Positions 8,286-17,160 of a DNA stretch of 50,021 nucleotides are shown here, piece by piece; the first letter of the stretch is position 1; each line of letters starts with the position of its first letter. This DNA comes from a virus. Below the pieces are notes generated by a model. It worked only from the letters and a program-made list of their open reading frames with translations. It searched no databases and was not told the origin of the DNA. The stretch is from IMG/VR virus record IMGVR_UViG_3300033153_006092, positions 1 through 50,021 of that record; one strand, given 5' to 3'. Both the position numbers and the translations under genes were made by a program.

Positions 8286-9328
8286 TATTAGGATTTTTAG
8301 GGTATGGAGAAGATAGTTTTTTCCATAGCGGAACAAATAAATGGATAGAGCCTAATGCTAACGATAGGTTTCCTAATATAGGTGTGTGGGGGCCGAATTC
8401 AAATGCTGTATATAGAAGGTTATATCCTAATGATCCATTTGTTATGTTAGTTACTAAAGACCCTAATCTTGAATTTGCTAATAGGTGTGATTTTATTATA
8501 TTTCAATCTTCTACAGGGCAAGACCCGTTATTCTTAGAACATTGCGATAAAATTGAAGTGCCTATAATTCATTGGCAACATGGTGGTTATGAAAATATGG
8601 TACAATTATCGTATGGTGCTGTTTTACGAAATAAGCAATGTATGGATAAATGTGATTTGGTTGTCACTACAGACCATAGATATGTGTCTCTTTATAAAAC
8701 GTGGACTAAAACACCTGTTATATATTGCCCGCTGCCTTATCCTGTTAATTATGCACTTAAAACTTTATCTAAAAGTGTAGATATTGAATATGATTTATTT
8801 ATACCGTATGGTATAAATATGACATATAATAATAGAAGAAATGGTTATGTCATGTCAGCGGTTGCTGATAAAATTATTACAAATGTAGAAAGTTTTAATA
8901 ATTGTTTAATGATAGATAGTGGTAATACTGATAAGTCGTGCGATTTTTTGCAACAAATGGGGTTCCAAAATATTACTATAATTGACCGTAAAAAATATAG
9001 TGAATATCTATTATCATTGAGTAGATGCAGGGTAATTATAAATTTAGATAGACACATGGCTTGTGGTAAGGTTGCTATTGATGCTGCTTTGGCTCGTAAA
9101 CCTGTTATAATGTCTAACCGAATTCCTTATGCCCAATATATATATAGTGGTATAAAATTACAAGACCCATTTGATGTTGATGCGGCATTGGCAACCGCAG
9201 AATTGATTCAACGAGGTGGGTGGGAACAGTCTTGGATAGATATGGCTTTTAACAGAGCACAGGATTTTAGTATGGAGAATGTTGGTAAGATATTGGAGGA
9301 AGCAGTTGGAAATCTTAAATTTAATTAG
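8282..9328 (+). CDS. GT-B-type glycosyltransferase (probable)
   Basis: The product is about 348 aa. It starts with MILGFLGYGEDSFFHSG and contains an acceptor/donor-like layout: HWQHGGYENM and CDLVVTTDHRYVSLY in the N-terminal half, and YLLSLSRCRVIINLDRHMACGKVAIDAALARKPVIMSNRIPYAQYIY in the C-terminal half, which resembles the donor-binding end of GT4-like enzymes (E/D...A.g.PVI.S). The usual EX7E is not exact. ATG 8282 overlaps the upstream stop as ATGA and is preferred to GTG 8270. Family placement is by pattern only. Confidence 0.6.
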   Translation: MILGFLGYGEDSFFHSGTNKWIEPNANDRFPNIGVWGPNSNAVYRRLYPNDPFVMLVTKDPNLEFANRCDFIIFQSSTGQDPLFLEHCDKIEVPIIHWQHGGYENMVQLSYGAVLRNKQCMDKCDLVVTTDHRYVSLYKTWTKTPVIYCPLPYPVNYALKTLSKSVDIEYDLFIPYGINMTYNNRRNGYVMSAVADKIITNVESFNNCLMIDSGNTDKSCDFLQQMGFQNITIIDRKKYSEYLLSLSRCRVIINLDRHMACGKVAIDAALARKPVIMSNRIPYAQYIYSGIKLQDPFDVDAALATAELIQRGGWEQSWIDMAFNRAQDFSMENVGKILEEAVGNLKFN

Positions 9329-10076
9329 TGCAGGTGAATGGTTAAATGGGAAACGTAAGGCTACCTATGAATCTTATATACAATGGTCAAAAAATAATGA
9401 TAGTGTAATTCAAGTATCATATCCAAGAAGCGGCAGACATTGGATTGAATCAATAATAAAGTGGAATTTATTAGGCAAAGATGGTTGTGCGGATATACAA
9501 AACTTTGACCCAAATAATTCTAAACATTATTATTTTACTCATGTAAAAAATTGGCCGGCATTTGATGCTAATGGTAAATATGTTTATTTGATACGTGACC
9601 CAAGAGATGTATTTGTGTCCTTTATGTATTACCGAACTTGTATAAAACAGTCTTTGACAGTAGAACAATCTTTCAATGATTATGATTTTCTTGGTAAAGA
9701 GGTTAAGTCGTGGAAAAATATGTTACAGGTTTTTATTGAAACTGATTGTATTATTATTCAGTATGAAAGGATGTGTTTGTACCCTAAAATAGAATTGAAT
9801 AGGATAGCCAGATTTATTGGTGTAGATATGGTGGATAATATTGACTGCCGTGATAATGGTCATTTTATTTATTATAATCCAGATAAACCTTGTCAACCAA
9901 TAAAGAAACCTTTTGAGTCAAATATAGAGAGATATAATATCAGATGTTTGACATGGCAAAAAAATCCAAGATTTACCAAAAAACATTTTGATATTATTTG
10001 GGGTGCATTGAAAGATATAATACCATACTTTGGTTATTTAGAAAACGGTCATTCGCTAAATTTATTAGAAAGGTAA
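9306..10076 (+). CDS. Sulfotransferase (PAPS-dependent)
   Basis: The product is about 256 aa. Two cofactor motifs of sulfotransferases are clear: VSYPRSGRHWIESII (5'-phosphosulfate-binding loop, usual form YPKSGTTW) near residues 38-51, and YLIRDPRDVFVSFMYY (3'-phosphate-binding region) near residues 94-109. It would move sulfate from PAPS to a sugar or other hydroxyl group. The open frame begins at ATG 9279, but GGAGGA five bases before TTG 9306 makes that the more likely start; either way it overlaps the preceding glycosyltransferase. PAPS would have to come from the host, since no sulfate-activation genes are present. Lys of the loop is replaced by Arg. Confidence 0.85.
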   Translation: MEILNLISAGEWLNGKRKATYESYIQWSKNNDSVIQVSYPRSGRHWIESIIKWNLLGKDGCADIQNFDPNNSKHYYFTHVKNWPAFDANGKYVYLIRDPRDVFVSFMYYRTCIKQSLTVEQSFNDYDFLGKEVKSWKNMLQVFIETDCIIIQYERMCLYPKIELNRIARFIGVDMVDNIDCRDNGHFIYYNPDKPCQPIKKPFESNIERYNIRCLTWQKNPRFTKKHFDIIWGALKDIIPYFGYLENGHSLNLLER

Positions 10077-10081
10077 AACTA

Positions 10082-10810
10082 GTGAGATTTTCTGTTATTA
10101 CTATTATTGCTAACCTAGATAAATATAGAAAATATAATTTTGATAAATGTGTTACACAATGGTTAAATCAAGACTTTGATGATTATGAATTTATATGCGT
10201 AGAAATGTCATATAAAAAAGATTTTTATATTCATGGTAATTATAATTACTATAGTGTGATTGGTGACGAATTCAAACGTGGTTGGTTGTTGAATGTTGGT
10301 GCAAAGAAATCTAAAGGCGATATATTAGTATTTGCTGATTCTGATATATTGGTACGAAAAGATTATTTAACTAAAGTTGACAATTGGTTTAAAATTGGTA
10401 TGAAAAGCGCAATAGGATTAAACCAATTGATTAGATTAAATCAAGATGGTTCAATTAAAACTTCTTGTATTGCTTCTATAAAAGGGGCGGCTGGCGGTAT
10501 AAATATATTTGATTCTCATTTCTTTTTTAAGTTATTTGGTGGTTGGAATGAAACGTTTACTTTTGGTGACGGTAATGATAATGATGGGATGTTCAGGGCA
10601 GAAGCCGCAGGTGGTCATGTAAAAATATTTCCAAGTCCAGTTATTCATCTTTGGCATCCTGGTAAAAAACATGGTATTAAAAATATGGAATTGTGGTTAT
10701 ATACACAACGGTATCCCGAAATAGTTACAGAAAAGATTTTGGAATTGGGTATTGGAAAAGACAAACCTACGGTTTATAATATTGAGGAATTGAAAAGGTT
10801 AACTAAATGA
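10082..10810 (+). CDS. Glycosyltransferase family 2-like
   Basis: The product is about 242 aa. It starts VRFSVITIIANLDKYRKYNFDKCVTQWLNQ and carries NVGAKKSKGDILVFADSDILVRKDYL, the GT-A fold with its DSD metal-binding triad, then GAAGGINIFDSHFFFKLFGGWNETFTFGDGNDNDGMFRAEAAG, typical of the galactosyl/polymerase-type C-terminal part. GTG 10082 is the likely start because GAAAGG lies eight bases upstream; an open frame from 9998 overlaps the sulfotransferase and adds unrelated residues. Its stop overlaps the next start (ATGA). It would add one sugar, probably using a nucleotide-diphosphate sugar from the host. Confidence 0.75.
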   Translation: MRFSVITIIANLDKYRKYNFDKCVTQWLNQDFDDYEFICVEMSYKKDFYIHGNYNYYSVIGDEFKRGWLLNVGAKKSKGDILVFADSDILVRKDYLTKVDNWFKIGMKSAIGLNQLIRLNQDGSIKTSCIASIKGAAGGINIFDSHFFFKLFGGWNETFTFGDGNDNDGMFRAEAAGGHVKIFPSPVIHLWHPGKKHGIKNMELWLYTQRYPEIVTEKILELGIGKDKPTVYNIEELKRLTK

Positions 10811-11370
10811 ATATACAAGGATGGATGAGTCAATCAGAACTTATGTGGTTACAAACTATGTCAAAATCAATGCCATCTAATTCTTTAATAGTAGAAGTTG
10901 GAACATGGAAAGGCAGAAGTACGGCCGCTATATGCAATGCCTTAAATAAAAAGAGCACTTTTGTTACTATTGATACATGGTTAGGTAATAGTAATTTATT
11001 TATATATCAAAATTCATCAGCATCTTTAGTTACTGATATATTTTTAGAATTTTTAGATAATATGAAATTACTGGGTCATAATTTTAAGTGGTATAAAAAA
11101 AATACTTTTGGTTTATTTTATCTAAGAATGAAATCAGTTGAGGCCGCAAAATTATTCGATGATAAAAGTATTGATTGGTTGTTTTTAGATGGTAATCATA
11201 CAGAGGCAGATAAAGATTGTGATGCTTGGGGAGTAAAGATAAAGAGCGGCGGAGTTATATCCGGCCACGATTTTACAAATGACTTTATTAAATTGACTAC
11301 AGATGTGAAACAAAGGTACCCAAATTTATCAGTGGCAACGAATACAGGTATATGGTATTCAACAATTTAA
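10807..11370 (+). CDS. Class I SAM-dependent methyltransferase (Methyltransf_24-like)
   Basis: The product is 187 aa. The SAM-binding loop reads LIVEVGTWKGRSTAAICNAL (residues about 28-47), followed by an acidic residue in TFVTIDTWLG. DWLFLDGNHTEADKDCDAW and IKSGGVISGHDF complete the family pattern seen in macrocin-O-methyltransferase-like sugar methylases. A metal site formed by D/H residues in DGNH and GHDF is likely. It has GAAAAGG upstream and overlaps the glycosyltransferase before it. Sugar O-methylation is the best guess. Confidence 0.75.
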   Translation: MNIQGWMSQSELMWLQTMSKSMPSNSLIVEVGTWKGRSTAAICNALNKKSTFVTIDTWLGNSNLFIYQNSSASLVTDIFLEFLDNMKLLGHNFKWYKKNTFGLFYLRMKSVEAAKLFDDKSIDWLFLDGNHTEADKDCDAWGVKIKSGGVISGHDFTNDFIKLTTDVKQRYPNLSVATNTGIWYSTI

Positions 11371-11383
11371 GGAAAGAAAATAA

Positions 11384-12376
11384 ATGAAAGATAATGAATA
11401 TTCATTATACAAATCTTTGCATCATCAATATGCGCTTAAAAATAAAATACCAGTATTATGCTATTTTTTTATAACGCATAAATGCAATAATAAATGTCCA
11501 ACTTGTTCTTCTCGATATGGTCAAAAGTTTGATGAAAATATAGAAATGCCTATTGAAGATGCGTTACCTTGTTTAATAAAATTGAAAGAGTTAGGACTAA
11601 AAGCTATTTCATTATCTGGCGGTGAGCCGTTGATGCATTCTAATTTTGGTGGTTTTGTAAGAGCCATAATTGGTATAGGATTAGATATTGCGGTTATAAC
11701 AAATGGTAGATTATTATCTAAGAAATATTTAGATGTTTTGAAATGGCTATCTTGGATTAGAGTTTCCATAAATGCAGTAAACCCAGATATATATAAATTG
11801 GTTCATGGTGCAAAAATGCCAGAGAGGTATTTTCTTAATCTAAAAGAGACTATTCCTAAGCTTAGAAAATACGGTGTAACTACTGGTGCTAGTTTTTTAA
11901 TAAATAAAAATAATATACAAGATATGCTTGATGCTGTAATAATGGCAAAAGAAATTGGTTTTGAAACATTTAGATTTAATTATACAAGAGATAGAGATGG
12001 TCTTATCTTTTACAAAGATGAAGATCTTTACAAGATAAAAGATAATTTATCTATCGCTATAAATTATAGTTGTGATAGTTTTAGAGTGCTTCCTTTGTCT
12101 GATAGGTTATTATATAAAATTAGTAAACCGTATACACATTGTTACCAAAGTGATATATCCTTATGTATAACTGCCGATGGCGGTGTATATGCTTGTCCAT
12201 TTTTGGCTAATAATCCACGTGCATTTTATGGTTCGATATATGAAAAATCTATAGATTATATTTGGTTAAACAAAAAAGAAATAGATGTGACTAAATGTCC
12301 TATATGTTGGCAAACAAAGAAGAATGAATTTATGGCATACTTAATGTCTAAACCTACTCATGTTAATTTTGTATAA
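11384..12376 (+). CDS. Radical SAM enzyme with C-terminal cysteine (SPASM-like) region
   Basis: The product is 330 aa. C34-x3-C38-x2-C41 (HKCNNKCPTC) is the radical SAM cluster site, followed by the GGEP motif in LSLSGGEPLMH-type context (ISLSGGEPL). The last 90 residues have several more cysteines (HCYQSDISLCITADGGVYACPF and KCPICW) in a SPASM-like pattern that binds extra iron-sulfur clusters. Relatives act on peptides, sugars or cofactors. In this island it may modify a sugar or a virion peptide. AAGGAAAG lies upstream. It closes the island; tail genes follow directly. Confidence 0.8.
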   Translation: MKDNEYSLYKSLHHQYALKNKIPVLCYFFITHKCNNKCPTCSSRYGQKFDENIEMPIEDALPCLIKLKELGLKAISLSGGEPLMHSNFGGFVRAIIGIGLDIAVITNGRLLSKKYLDVLKWLSWIRVSINAVNPDIYKLVHGAKMPERYFLNLKETIPKLRKYGVTTGASFLINKNNIQDMLDAVIMAKEIGFETFRFNYTRDRDGLIFYKDEDLYKIKDNLSIAINYSCDSFRVLPLSDRLLYKISKPYTHCYQSDISLCITADGGVYACPFLANNPRAFYGSIYEKSIDYIWLNKKEIDVTKCPICWQTKKNEFMAYLMSKPTHVNFV

Positions 12377-12386
12377 GGTGTAAACA

Positions 12387-12572
12387 ATGGCTACATTGAT
12401 ATGGCATAAGGTTGATACATTCTTATCAAAATTACGGTCTTGTCAAAGATGTTATAATCAATCTGGTGATGGTATGATATACTCTTTAGTAGTATACGAC
12501 TACCTTTATTTGACAGAAATTACAACTATTAGTTTAAAGGAAATTGATTCAACAACAGGAGTTAGATGGTAA
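12387..12572 (+). CDS. Small unknown protein
   Basis: The product is 61 aa (MATLIWHKVDTFLSK...) with two cysteines (CQRC) and a hydrophobic middle. It is not recognised. It has AAGGTG at good spacing, sits between the radical SAM gene and the tail adaptor gene, and overlaps the latter's start. It could be a small structural protein or a substrate peptide of the neighbouring radical SAM enzyme; nothing in the sequence decides. Confidence 0.5.
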   Translation: MATLIWHKVDTFLSKLRSCQRCYNQSGDGMIYSLVVYDYLYLTEITTISLKEIDSTTGVRW

Positions 12573-13276
12573 TGTTACTACATCAGATAAGAACAGCCTT
12601 TGCCGCCCGTATAGATAACACAGTGTATTGGACTACCGCACGTCAAAATGCCTTGGCGAATGATGCTATGCGGTCAATAGCTTCTCATTTTGGTACCAGA
12701 ATGAAAGGTTATCAAATATTATATACAGTAGATGGTCAACAACATTATGCTTTACCTGTAGATTTTATTGCCAATGATTTATTATATACTAACACTGATG
12801 AATTGATGCGAAAGATTAAATTTGTTGATAGCCCAGATGAAATATATAGCAAATATTATGACCCTGGTACTTATGAAGGTTCACCAGAACTTGCATTTAT
12901 ATGGCCTATAGATGAACGAGATAATCTATGGCTTTATCCTATACCAGATAAGCAATATACACTAGAATGGTTTTACTATAGAGAAGCACCTGAATTGGTT
13001 AATAATAATGATGAGCCTATGATAGCCAGAGAATTTCATACCTTTATTGTTGATTATATGGAAATGCGAACCAAAGTATTTGATGGCGAAATGAGTGAAA
13101 TGGAATATACGGCACTATGGGAAAAAACCTTAACAAAAATGAGTATGTTTAAAACCGCCAAAATGGCATTGACAGTAGAGAATACACCGGGTAATGCTAG
13201 AAGAAATTTTCCAGTTAGAGCTGGTGATTTGATAGACCCTGCTGATTCTAGCGGTGGAATATGGGGCATATCATGA
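12566..13276 (+). CDS. Head-tail/tail adaptor protein (podovirus gp4-like)
   Basis: The product is about 236 aa. The pattern of a helical N-terminus (NALANDAMRSIASHFG), a strand-rich middle (QHYALPVDFIANDLLYTN) and WLYPIPDKQYTLEWFYYREAPELV followed by helices is typical of adaptor proteins that connect the portal to the tail in P22-like and related short-tailed phages. ATG 12566 and ATG 12572 are both possible, with AGGAG at 12557-12561. It precedes the gp10-like gene, as in many podoviruses. Confidence 0.65.
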   Translation: MVMLLHQIRTAFAARIDNTVYWTTARQNALANDAMRSIASHFGTRMKGYQILYTVDGQQHYALPVDFIANDLLYTNTDELMRKIKFVDSPDEIYSKYYDPGTYEGSPELAFIWPIDERDNLWLYPIPDKQYTLEWFYYREAPELVNNNDEPMIAREFHTFIVDYMEMRTKVFDGEMSEMEYTALWEKTLTKMSMFKTAKMALTVENTPGNARRNFPVRAGDLIDPADSSGGIWGIS

Positions 13277-15045
13277 GAAAGATAAGGTACAAAGATATAG
13301 AACGGTTTGACGGTGGTTTTGTAGATGCTAATTCTCTGGATATTGGAAGCGAGTCTCTGAATATGATCAGATATGCAAGCAATATACGACAGAGAAGCGG
13401 ATCAGCTTGTCCTAGGGATGGACATAAAGTGAAATGTGACTTCACACTTGTTGCAGGAATTACAAATGCTTTACAAGCTGTTTATGAATATAAAAGAGAA
13501 CAGGATGTATTAGGTGTATATTCGCTTTACAGAGCGATTGTATTCAGCACAGGGAATGATATATACTATGTAGAGACAAGCAATCCTAATGTCGCTGTAA
13601 AGATGAATAGCGTTGCAATGAATAACGATATATATTGCGCTAATGCTTTTGACCATTTATTTATTGGGGATGGCGCACATGCTATGAGGGCGTGGAATGG
13701 AAACGACCTTTATCATACTATGTTCGCCGCACCAACTGTTGCATTGTCATGTATTCAAAGCCCTGGTGCTATTACGGGTTATAGAAAATATAAATACACT
13801 TTTTATACACCATCTGGTGGCACATACCCTTATGCTAAAGAGTCTAATGCTAGTGCTGTTATGCAGATACAGTATACTGGTGGACAACGTGGTACAATTA
13901 CTATGCAGTCACCATTCCCTGATAGCCAGATAACAATGTATAGATTATATGCGACAGAGGTTGGCCCAAACCCTGATTTATTAGTAGACTATAATCTTAT
14001 GACTACTCAGGCTAATAATGTATATGTAGATAATTATCCTACTTTTACCGGAGACGCTTTTAGTGATACAGACCGTGGTGTGCCTGATACATATAAATAT
14101 TTATTGTTTGATGGTTCAAGATTATGGGGTGCATATACAGAAGAACATAAGAATGAAATTGGTTGGTCATTAAATGGAAATCCATTCTATTGGCCAGCGG
14201 TTAATTATGAACGTATTGGTATAGATGATGGAGATTTTATAACTGGCTTAGGTATGATAGCAAACATACGGTACATCTTTAAGGAACATTCTATATGGGA
14301 ATGGACTGGTAACCCTGATGTTGCTACTGAAATAGTACCAGTTGCTAGACCTGATGCTAGTCAGAATATGACAAGATTGGCAGTTGGCTGCAAAGACTCT
14401 AGGACACTAACACAATGGGGGAACTCTTTAATATTCAGGTCATCTGATGGTCATGTATATATGTTAACCACCGATAGTATAACACAATTAAGTAGGTATA
14501 TTGGCTCGCAAATTACATTACTAGATTGGGGTGCCAAGGCATGTGTTCATAATGACTATTATATTATATCATCTGGTTTATTGACTTTAGTATGTGATTT
14601 ACGTAAAGGGGTATTTGGGTGGCAAGGATATGATACTGGTGTATATCCAAATTGCTTTTGTATAACTAATGATAATTATTGTATAGGTACAGAGGGCGAA
14701 AAGATAGTTCAGTATTATGATCCAACTGAATACCAAGATTATGGCGAAGATTTTACCAAAGAGATACAGCCGTGCTTTTTAAGAGTTGGTGGTGGGAATA
14801 CACAGTCTCTCTTTAGAAGTATTATAATAGATTCACCTAATCGTGGCGAAGATATAACAGTTGAAGTACATAACGAAAATGGTGTTATAGGTGCCGCTAG
14901 TAGTTTAACATACGAAGATACAGATTCTATATGTTATATACCTAGAGGCGCTAGAGGTGTATTTATGTCTGCAATATTATCATGGACTGAAAAAATTAAT
15001 ATTATAGGTGTATCATACGGGTATCAACCAGTTAGGAGGCATTAA
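13273..15045 (+). CDS. Tail/packaged-DNA stabilisation protein (P22 gp10-like)
   Basis: The product is about 590 aa starting MRKIRYKDIERFDGGFVD. It is all-beta with repeating blade-like segments (YYVETSNPNVAVKMNS, LFIGDGAHAMRAWNG, LLFDGSRLWGAYTE, YIFKEHSIWEWTGN, LIFRSSDGHVYMLT), the pattern of the beta-propeller-like tail hub of short-tailed phages. Length and position after the adaptor agree. The start at 13273 is favoured by GGGG six bases upstream; ATG 13261 is an alternative. It places this phage among podovirus-like forms rather than long-tailed ones. Confidence 0.7.
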   Translation: MRKIRYKDIERFDGGFVDANSLDIGSESLNMIRYASNIRQRSGSACPRDGHKVKCDFTLVAGITNALQAVYEYKREQDVLGVYSLYRAIVFSTGNDIYYVETSNPNVAVKMNSVAMNNDIYCANAFDHLFIGDGAHAMRAWNGNDLYHTMFAAPTVALSCIQSPGAITGYRKYKYTFYTPSGGTYPYAKESNASAVMQIQYTGGQRGTITMQSPFPDSQITMYRLYATEVGPNPDLLVDYNLMTTQANNVYVDNYPTFTGDAFSDTDRGVPDTYKYLLFDGSRLWGAYTEEHKNEIGWSLNGNPFYWPAVNYERIGIDDGDFITGLGMIANIRYIFKEHSIWEWTGNPDVATEIVPVARPDASQNMTRLAVGCKDSRTLTQWGNSLIFRSSDGHVYMLTTDSITQLSRYIGSQITLLDWGAKACVHNDYYIISSGLLTLVCDLRKGVFGWQGYDTGVYPNCFCITNDNYCIGTEGEKIVQYYDPTEYQDYGEDFTKEIQPCFLRVGGGNTQSLFRSIIIDSPNRGEDITVEVHNENGVIGAASSLTYEDTDSICYIPRGARGVFMSAILSWTEKINIIGVSYGYQPVRRH

Positions 15046-15046
15046 T

Positions 15047-15226
15047 ATGGCTGCGGGAAATCATGTTACTAGACGGTCATTAGTTGCTATAACATTACCA
15101 GATAGAACACTTATGCAAATAACAGAGAGTAGAATACGTCAACCCGGTTTCGGAAGTGAACGCCCTAATTGGCAAAGATATGAAAGGCGTGATACAAATG
15201 CCAGAGTGGTTAGAGAAACAAGCTAG
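15047..15226 (+). CDS. Small basic protein
   Basis: The product is 59 aa (MAAGNHVTRRSLVAITLPDRTLMQ...). It is rich in arginine and is not recognised. AGGAGGC ends eight bases before the ATG, the strongest ribosome site in this area, so the gene is probably real despite its size. It overlaps the next small gene by 29 bases. It may be a minor virion protein in the tail/ejection block. Confidence 0.5.
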   Translation: MAAGNHVTRRSLVAITLPDRTLMQITESRIRQPGFGSERPNWQRYERRDTNARVVRETS

Positions 15227-15350
15227 AGCAATATGTGGGAAAACATATAAGCCAGGGACTAAAGCATTTAATACATGCAAATATAAATATATGAAAAGCC
15301 GTGGTTGGAAAAATAAAAAAGTCACATTGAAAAAGAAGGTGAAAAAATAA
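15198..15350 (+). CDS. Small lysine-rich protein
   Basis: The product is 50 aa, starting MPEWLEKQARAICGKTYKPG and ending in a lysine-rich tail (KNKKVTLKKKVKK). Two cysteines are spaced by 14 residues. The basic tail suggests nucleic-acid contact, for example with packaged DNA, but this is inference. The start at 15198 has GAAAGG upstream; a longer frame from 15156 is less likely. The stop overlaps the next ATG by one base. Confidence 0.5.
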   Translation: MPEWLEKQARAICGKTYKPGTKAFNTCKYKYMKSRGWKNKKVTLKKKVKK

Positions 15351-15904
15351 TGGGATTAAAAAGAAACCCCTATAGTGGAGAATTTACATGGGTTAGAGAA
15401 GGAGAAGAAGGTGGACTACCATGGTATTACAAATTAGGTAATATAGCCGCAAGATTACCGGGAGGCCAAATAGCAGGAGATATTTTAGGAGTTAACCCAG
15501 TAATCTCTGAACGACCACCATTACAAACTCGGCCACCGCTGGGGCCAGCGGCAGATCAAGCGGCGCAACAGCAGGCTCAATATTTCCAAAGAATAATGAA
15601 CCAGAACCTTATGCAAAATATTCTACCGGGAATAACTCAAGAATATGGAGCCGCTGGTAGACTAAGAGGTGGTCGTTATCCCGAGGCATTAGGTCAAGCA
15701 GGTATGGAAAATCAGAGATTGATAGCTGGTATGACACAACAGGGTAGTATGGACAGGTTCAAGGCATTGTTAGCCGCTCAGTTACAGCGTGAAGGTATGG
15801 ATGAAGAAAGAGCATGGAGAGAAGCGCAATTAGAAATGGAAGGTGGAACTGATTATACAGATATTGGTTCTAAGATAATGATGCTCTATCTTATGGGAGG
15901 ATAA
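15350..15904 (+). CDS. Probable internal virion (ejection) protein
   Basis: The product is 184 aa with a Pro/Gln/Ala-rich middle (ERPPLQTRPPLGPAADQAA) and long amphipathic helices after it (AQLQREGMDEERAWREAQLE). This resembles the smallest of the ejection proteins that short-tailed phages store inside the head and inject ahead of the DNA. AAGGTG lies upstream. The two following large genes fit the same set of three. No enzyme motif is visible. Confidence 0.5.
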   Translation: MGLKRNPYSGEFTWVREGEEGGLPWYYKLGNIAARLPGGQIAGDILGVNPVISERPPLQTRPPLGPAADQAAQQQAQYFQRIMNQNLMQNILPGITQEYGAAGRLRGGRYPEALGQAGMENQRLIAGMTQQGSMDRFKALLAAQLQREGMDEERAWREAQLEMEGGTDYTDIGSKIMMLYLMGG

Positions 15905-15906
15905 TT

Positions 15907-17160
15907 ATGGCAGTACGACCATATAAAGTAAAACGACCAAGCCCTCTATTACAGTTAGCGACGGGTGCTTTATCTGCTAAACTAGAACATGAAAAAGGTC
16001 TACGTGCCGCAGAAGAAAAGAAGGCATTACTTGAATTTAAGAAACGTGAGCTGGATATAAAAGAAGGCTATAATAAAGGTTTACTATCTCGGCAGGAGGC
16101 CGAGTTAGAATATCAGAAGGCTATAGATGCACAGAAGTTGAAATGGGAACAACAAAAATTCGCCCGTGAACAAGCGGCGGCCAATATGAAAGAAATTGAA
16201 GATAGATACCAAGAAGGTTTAATAGATAAAAGAGAATTTGAACAAGAGAAAACATTAATCAATCTAAAACATAAACAAGCTTTAGAGTTAGCAGAAGCAG
16301 GTGGCGATATAACTTTAGATGTAGAGAAAGGCAAAAAAGAACTAGGTCATGTATCTTATCCTATTCTTGACCCAGAAGAAGAATTATTAAATAGAGAAAT
16401 CCAAAAAGCAAATTTATTAAACCTTCAAAGTCAAATAAAGGCTCGAGATATTGGTATTACACAAGAAGCAGAAAGAATCGCTTTAGAAAGACAACGAATA
16501 GCAAACCAAGAAGAACAATTTGATAAAAACTATCAGGCTAACCAAGAAGAATTTTCTTGGGACAAGGCTATGGATATGTTTAAGTTTATAGAAGATAGGG
16601 TACAATTCCAATGTTCTCAGCAGACCCAATTTGATTTGGCTAAATATAAACAAGAGCTTAGTATTATAGTTAACAAACCATTGTCTTATCAAGGTAGACG
16701 TGCTTTTAATGAAGCATTGTATTGGCAACATGAAGCATTAAGAACAAATGACAAAAGGGATAAGAAAACCGCAAATGCGGCAAACGAAACATTAGAACGC
16801 ATATTAGAAAAAGAAGATAACATAACAATAAAGTTACCAAGATTAGAATACGAATACAAGCCATCATTATTTCACCCCTTTAAATATGAAGTTACACCGA
16901 CTTCTGAAACTACTTATGAAAGGGGCACTACTACACCAAGAAAAATACCTGAGCCAACAAGAACTGGTATATCGCCACAAACTTTCACACCATTTGAAGG
17001 TAAGTCTAAAACATTTATTGATAACCTGTCTACTGATAATAGGTTTACTGATAATGAAGATCGCATAAAATATATTGAAGATAATAAAGAGGCATTGAAA
17101 AAGAAAGGCATAACTGATACTGATATAGATTTAATGATATTATGGTTAAGGAGACAATAA
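15907..17160 (+). CDS. Coiled-coil internal virion protein (probable)
   Basis: The product is 417 aa. Residues about 30-130 and 160-220 are very rich in Glu, Lys, Gln and Ala and would form long coiled coils; a Thr/Pro-rich linker (TTYERGTTTPRKIPEPTRTG) follows before a short C-terminal helical domain. It is the middle of three consecutive genes that look like ejection proteins. GGGAGG lies upstream and its stop overlaps the next ATG (ATAATGG). No catalytic motif is seen. Confidence 0.55.
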   Translation: MAVRPYKVKRPSPLLQLATGALSAKLEHEKGLRAAEEKKALLEFKKRELDIKEGYNKGLLSRQEAELEYQKAIDAQKLKWEQQKFAREQAAANMKEIEDRYQEGLIDKREFEQEKTLINLKHKQALELAEAGGDITLDVEKGKKELGHVSYPILDPEEELLNREIQKANLLNLQSQIKARDIGITQEAERIALERQRIANQEEQFDKNYQANQEEFSWDKAMDMFKFIEDRVQFQCSQQTQFDLAKYKQELSIIVNKPLSYQGRRAFNEALYWQHEALRTNDKRDKKTANAANETLERILEKEDNITIKLPRLEYEYKPSLFHPFKYEVTPTSETTYERGTTTPRKIPEPTRTGISPQTFTPFEGKSKTFIDNLSTDNRFTDNEDRIKYIEDNKEALKKKGITDTDIDLMILWLRRQ

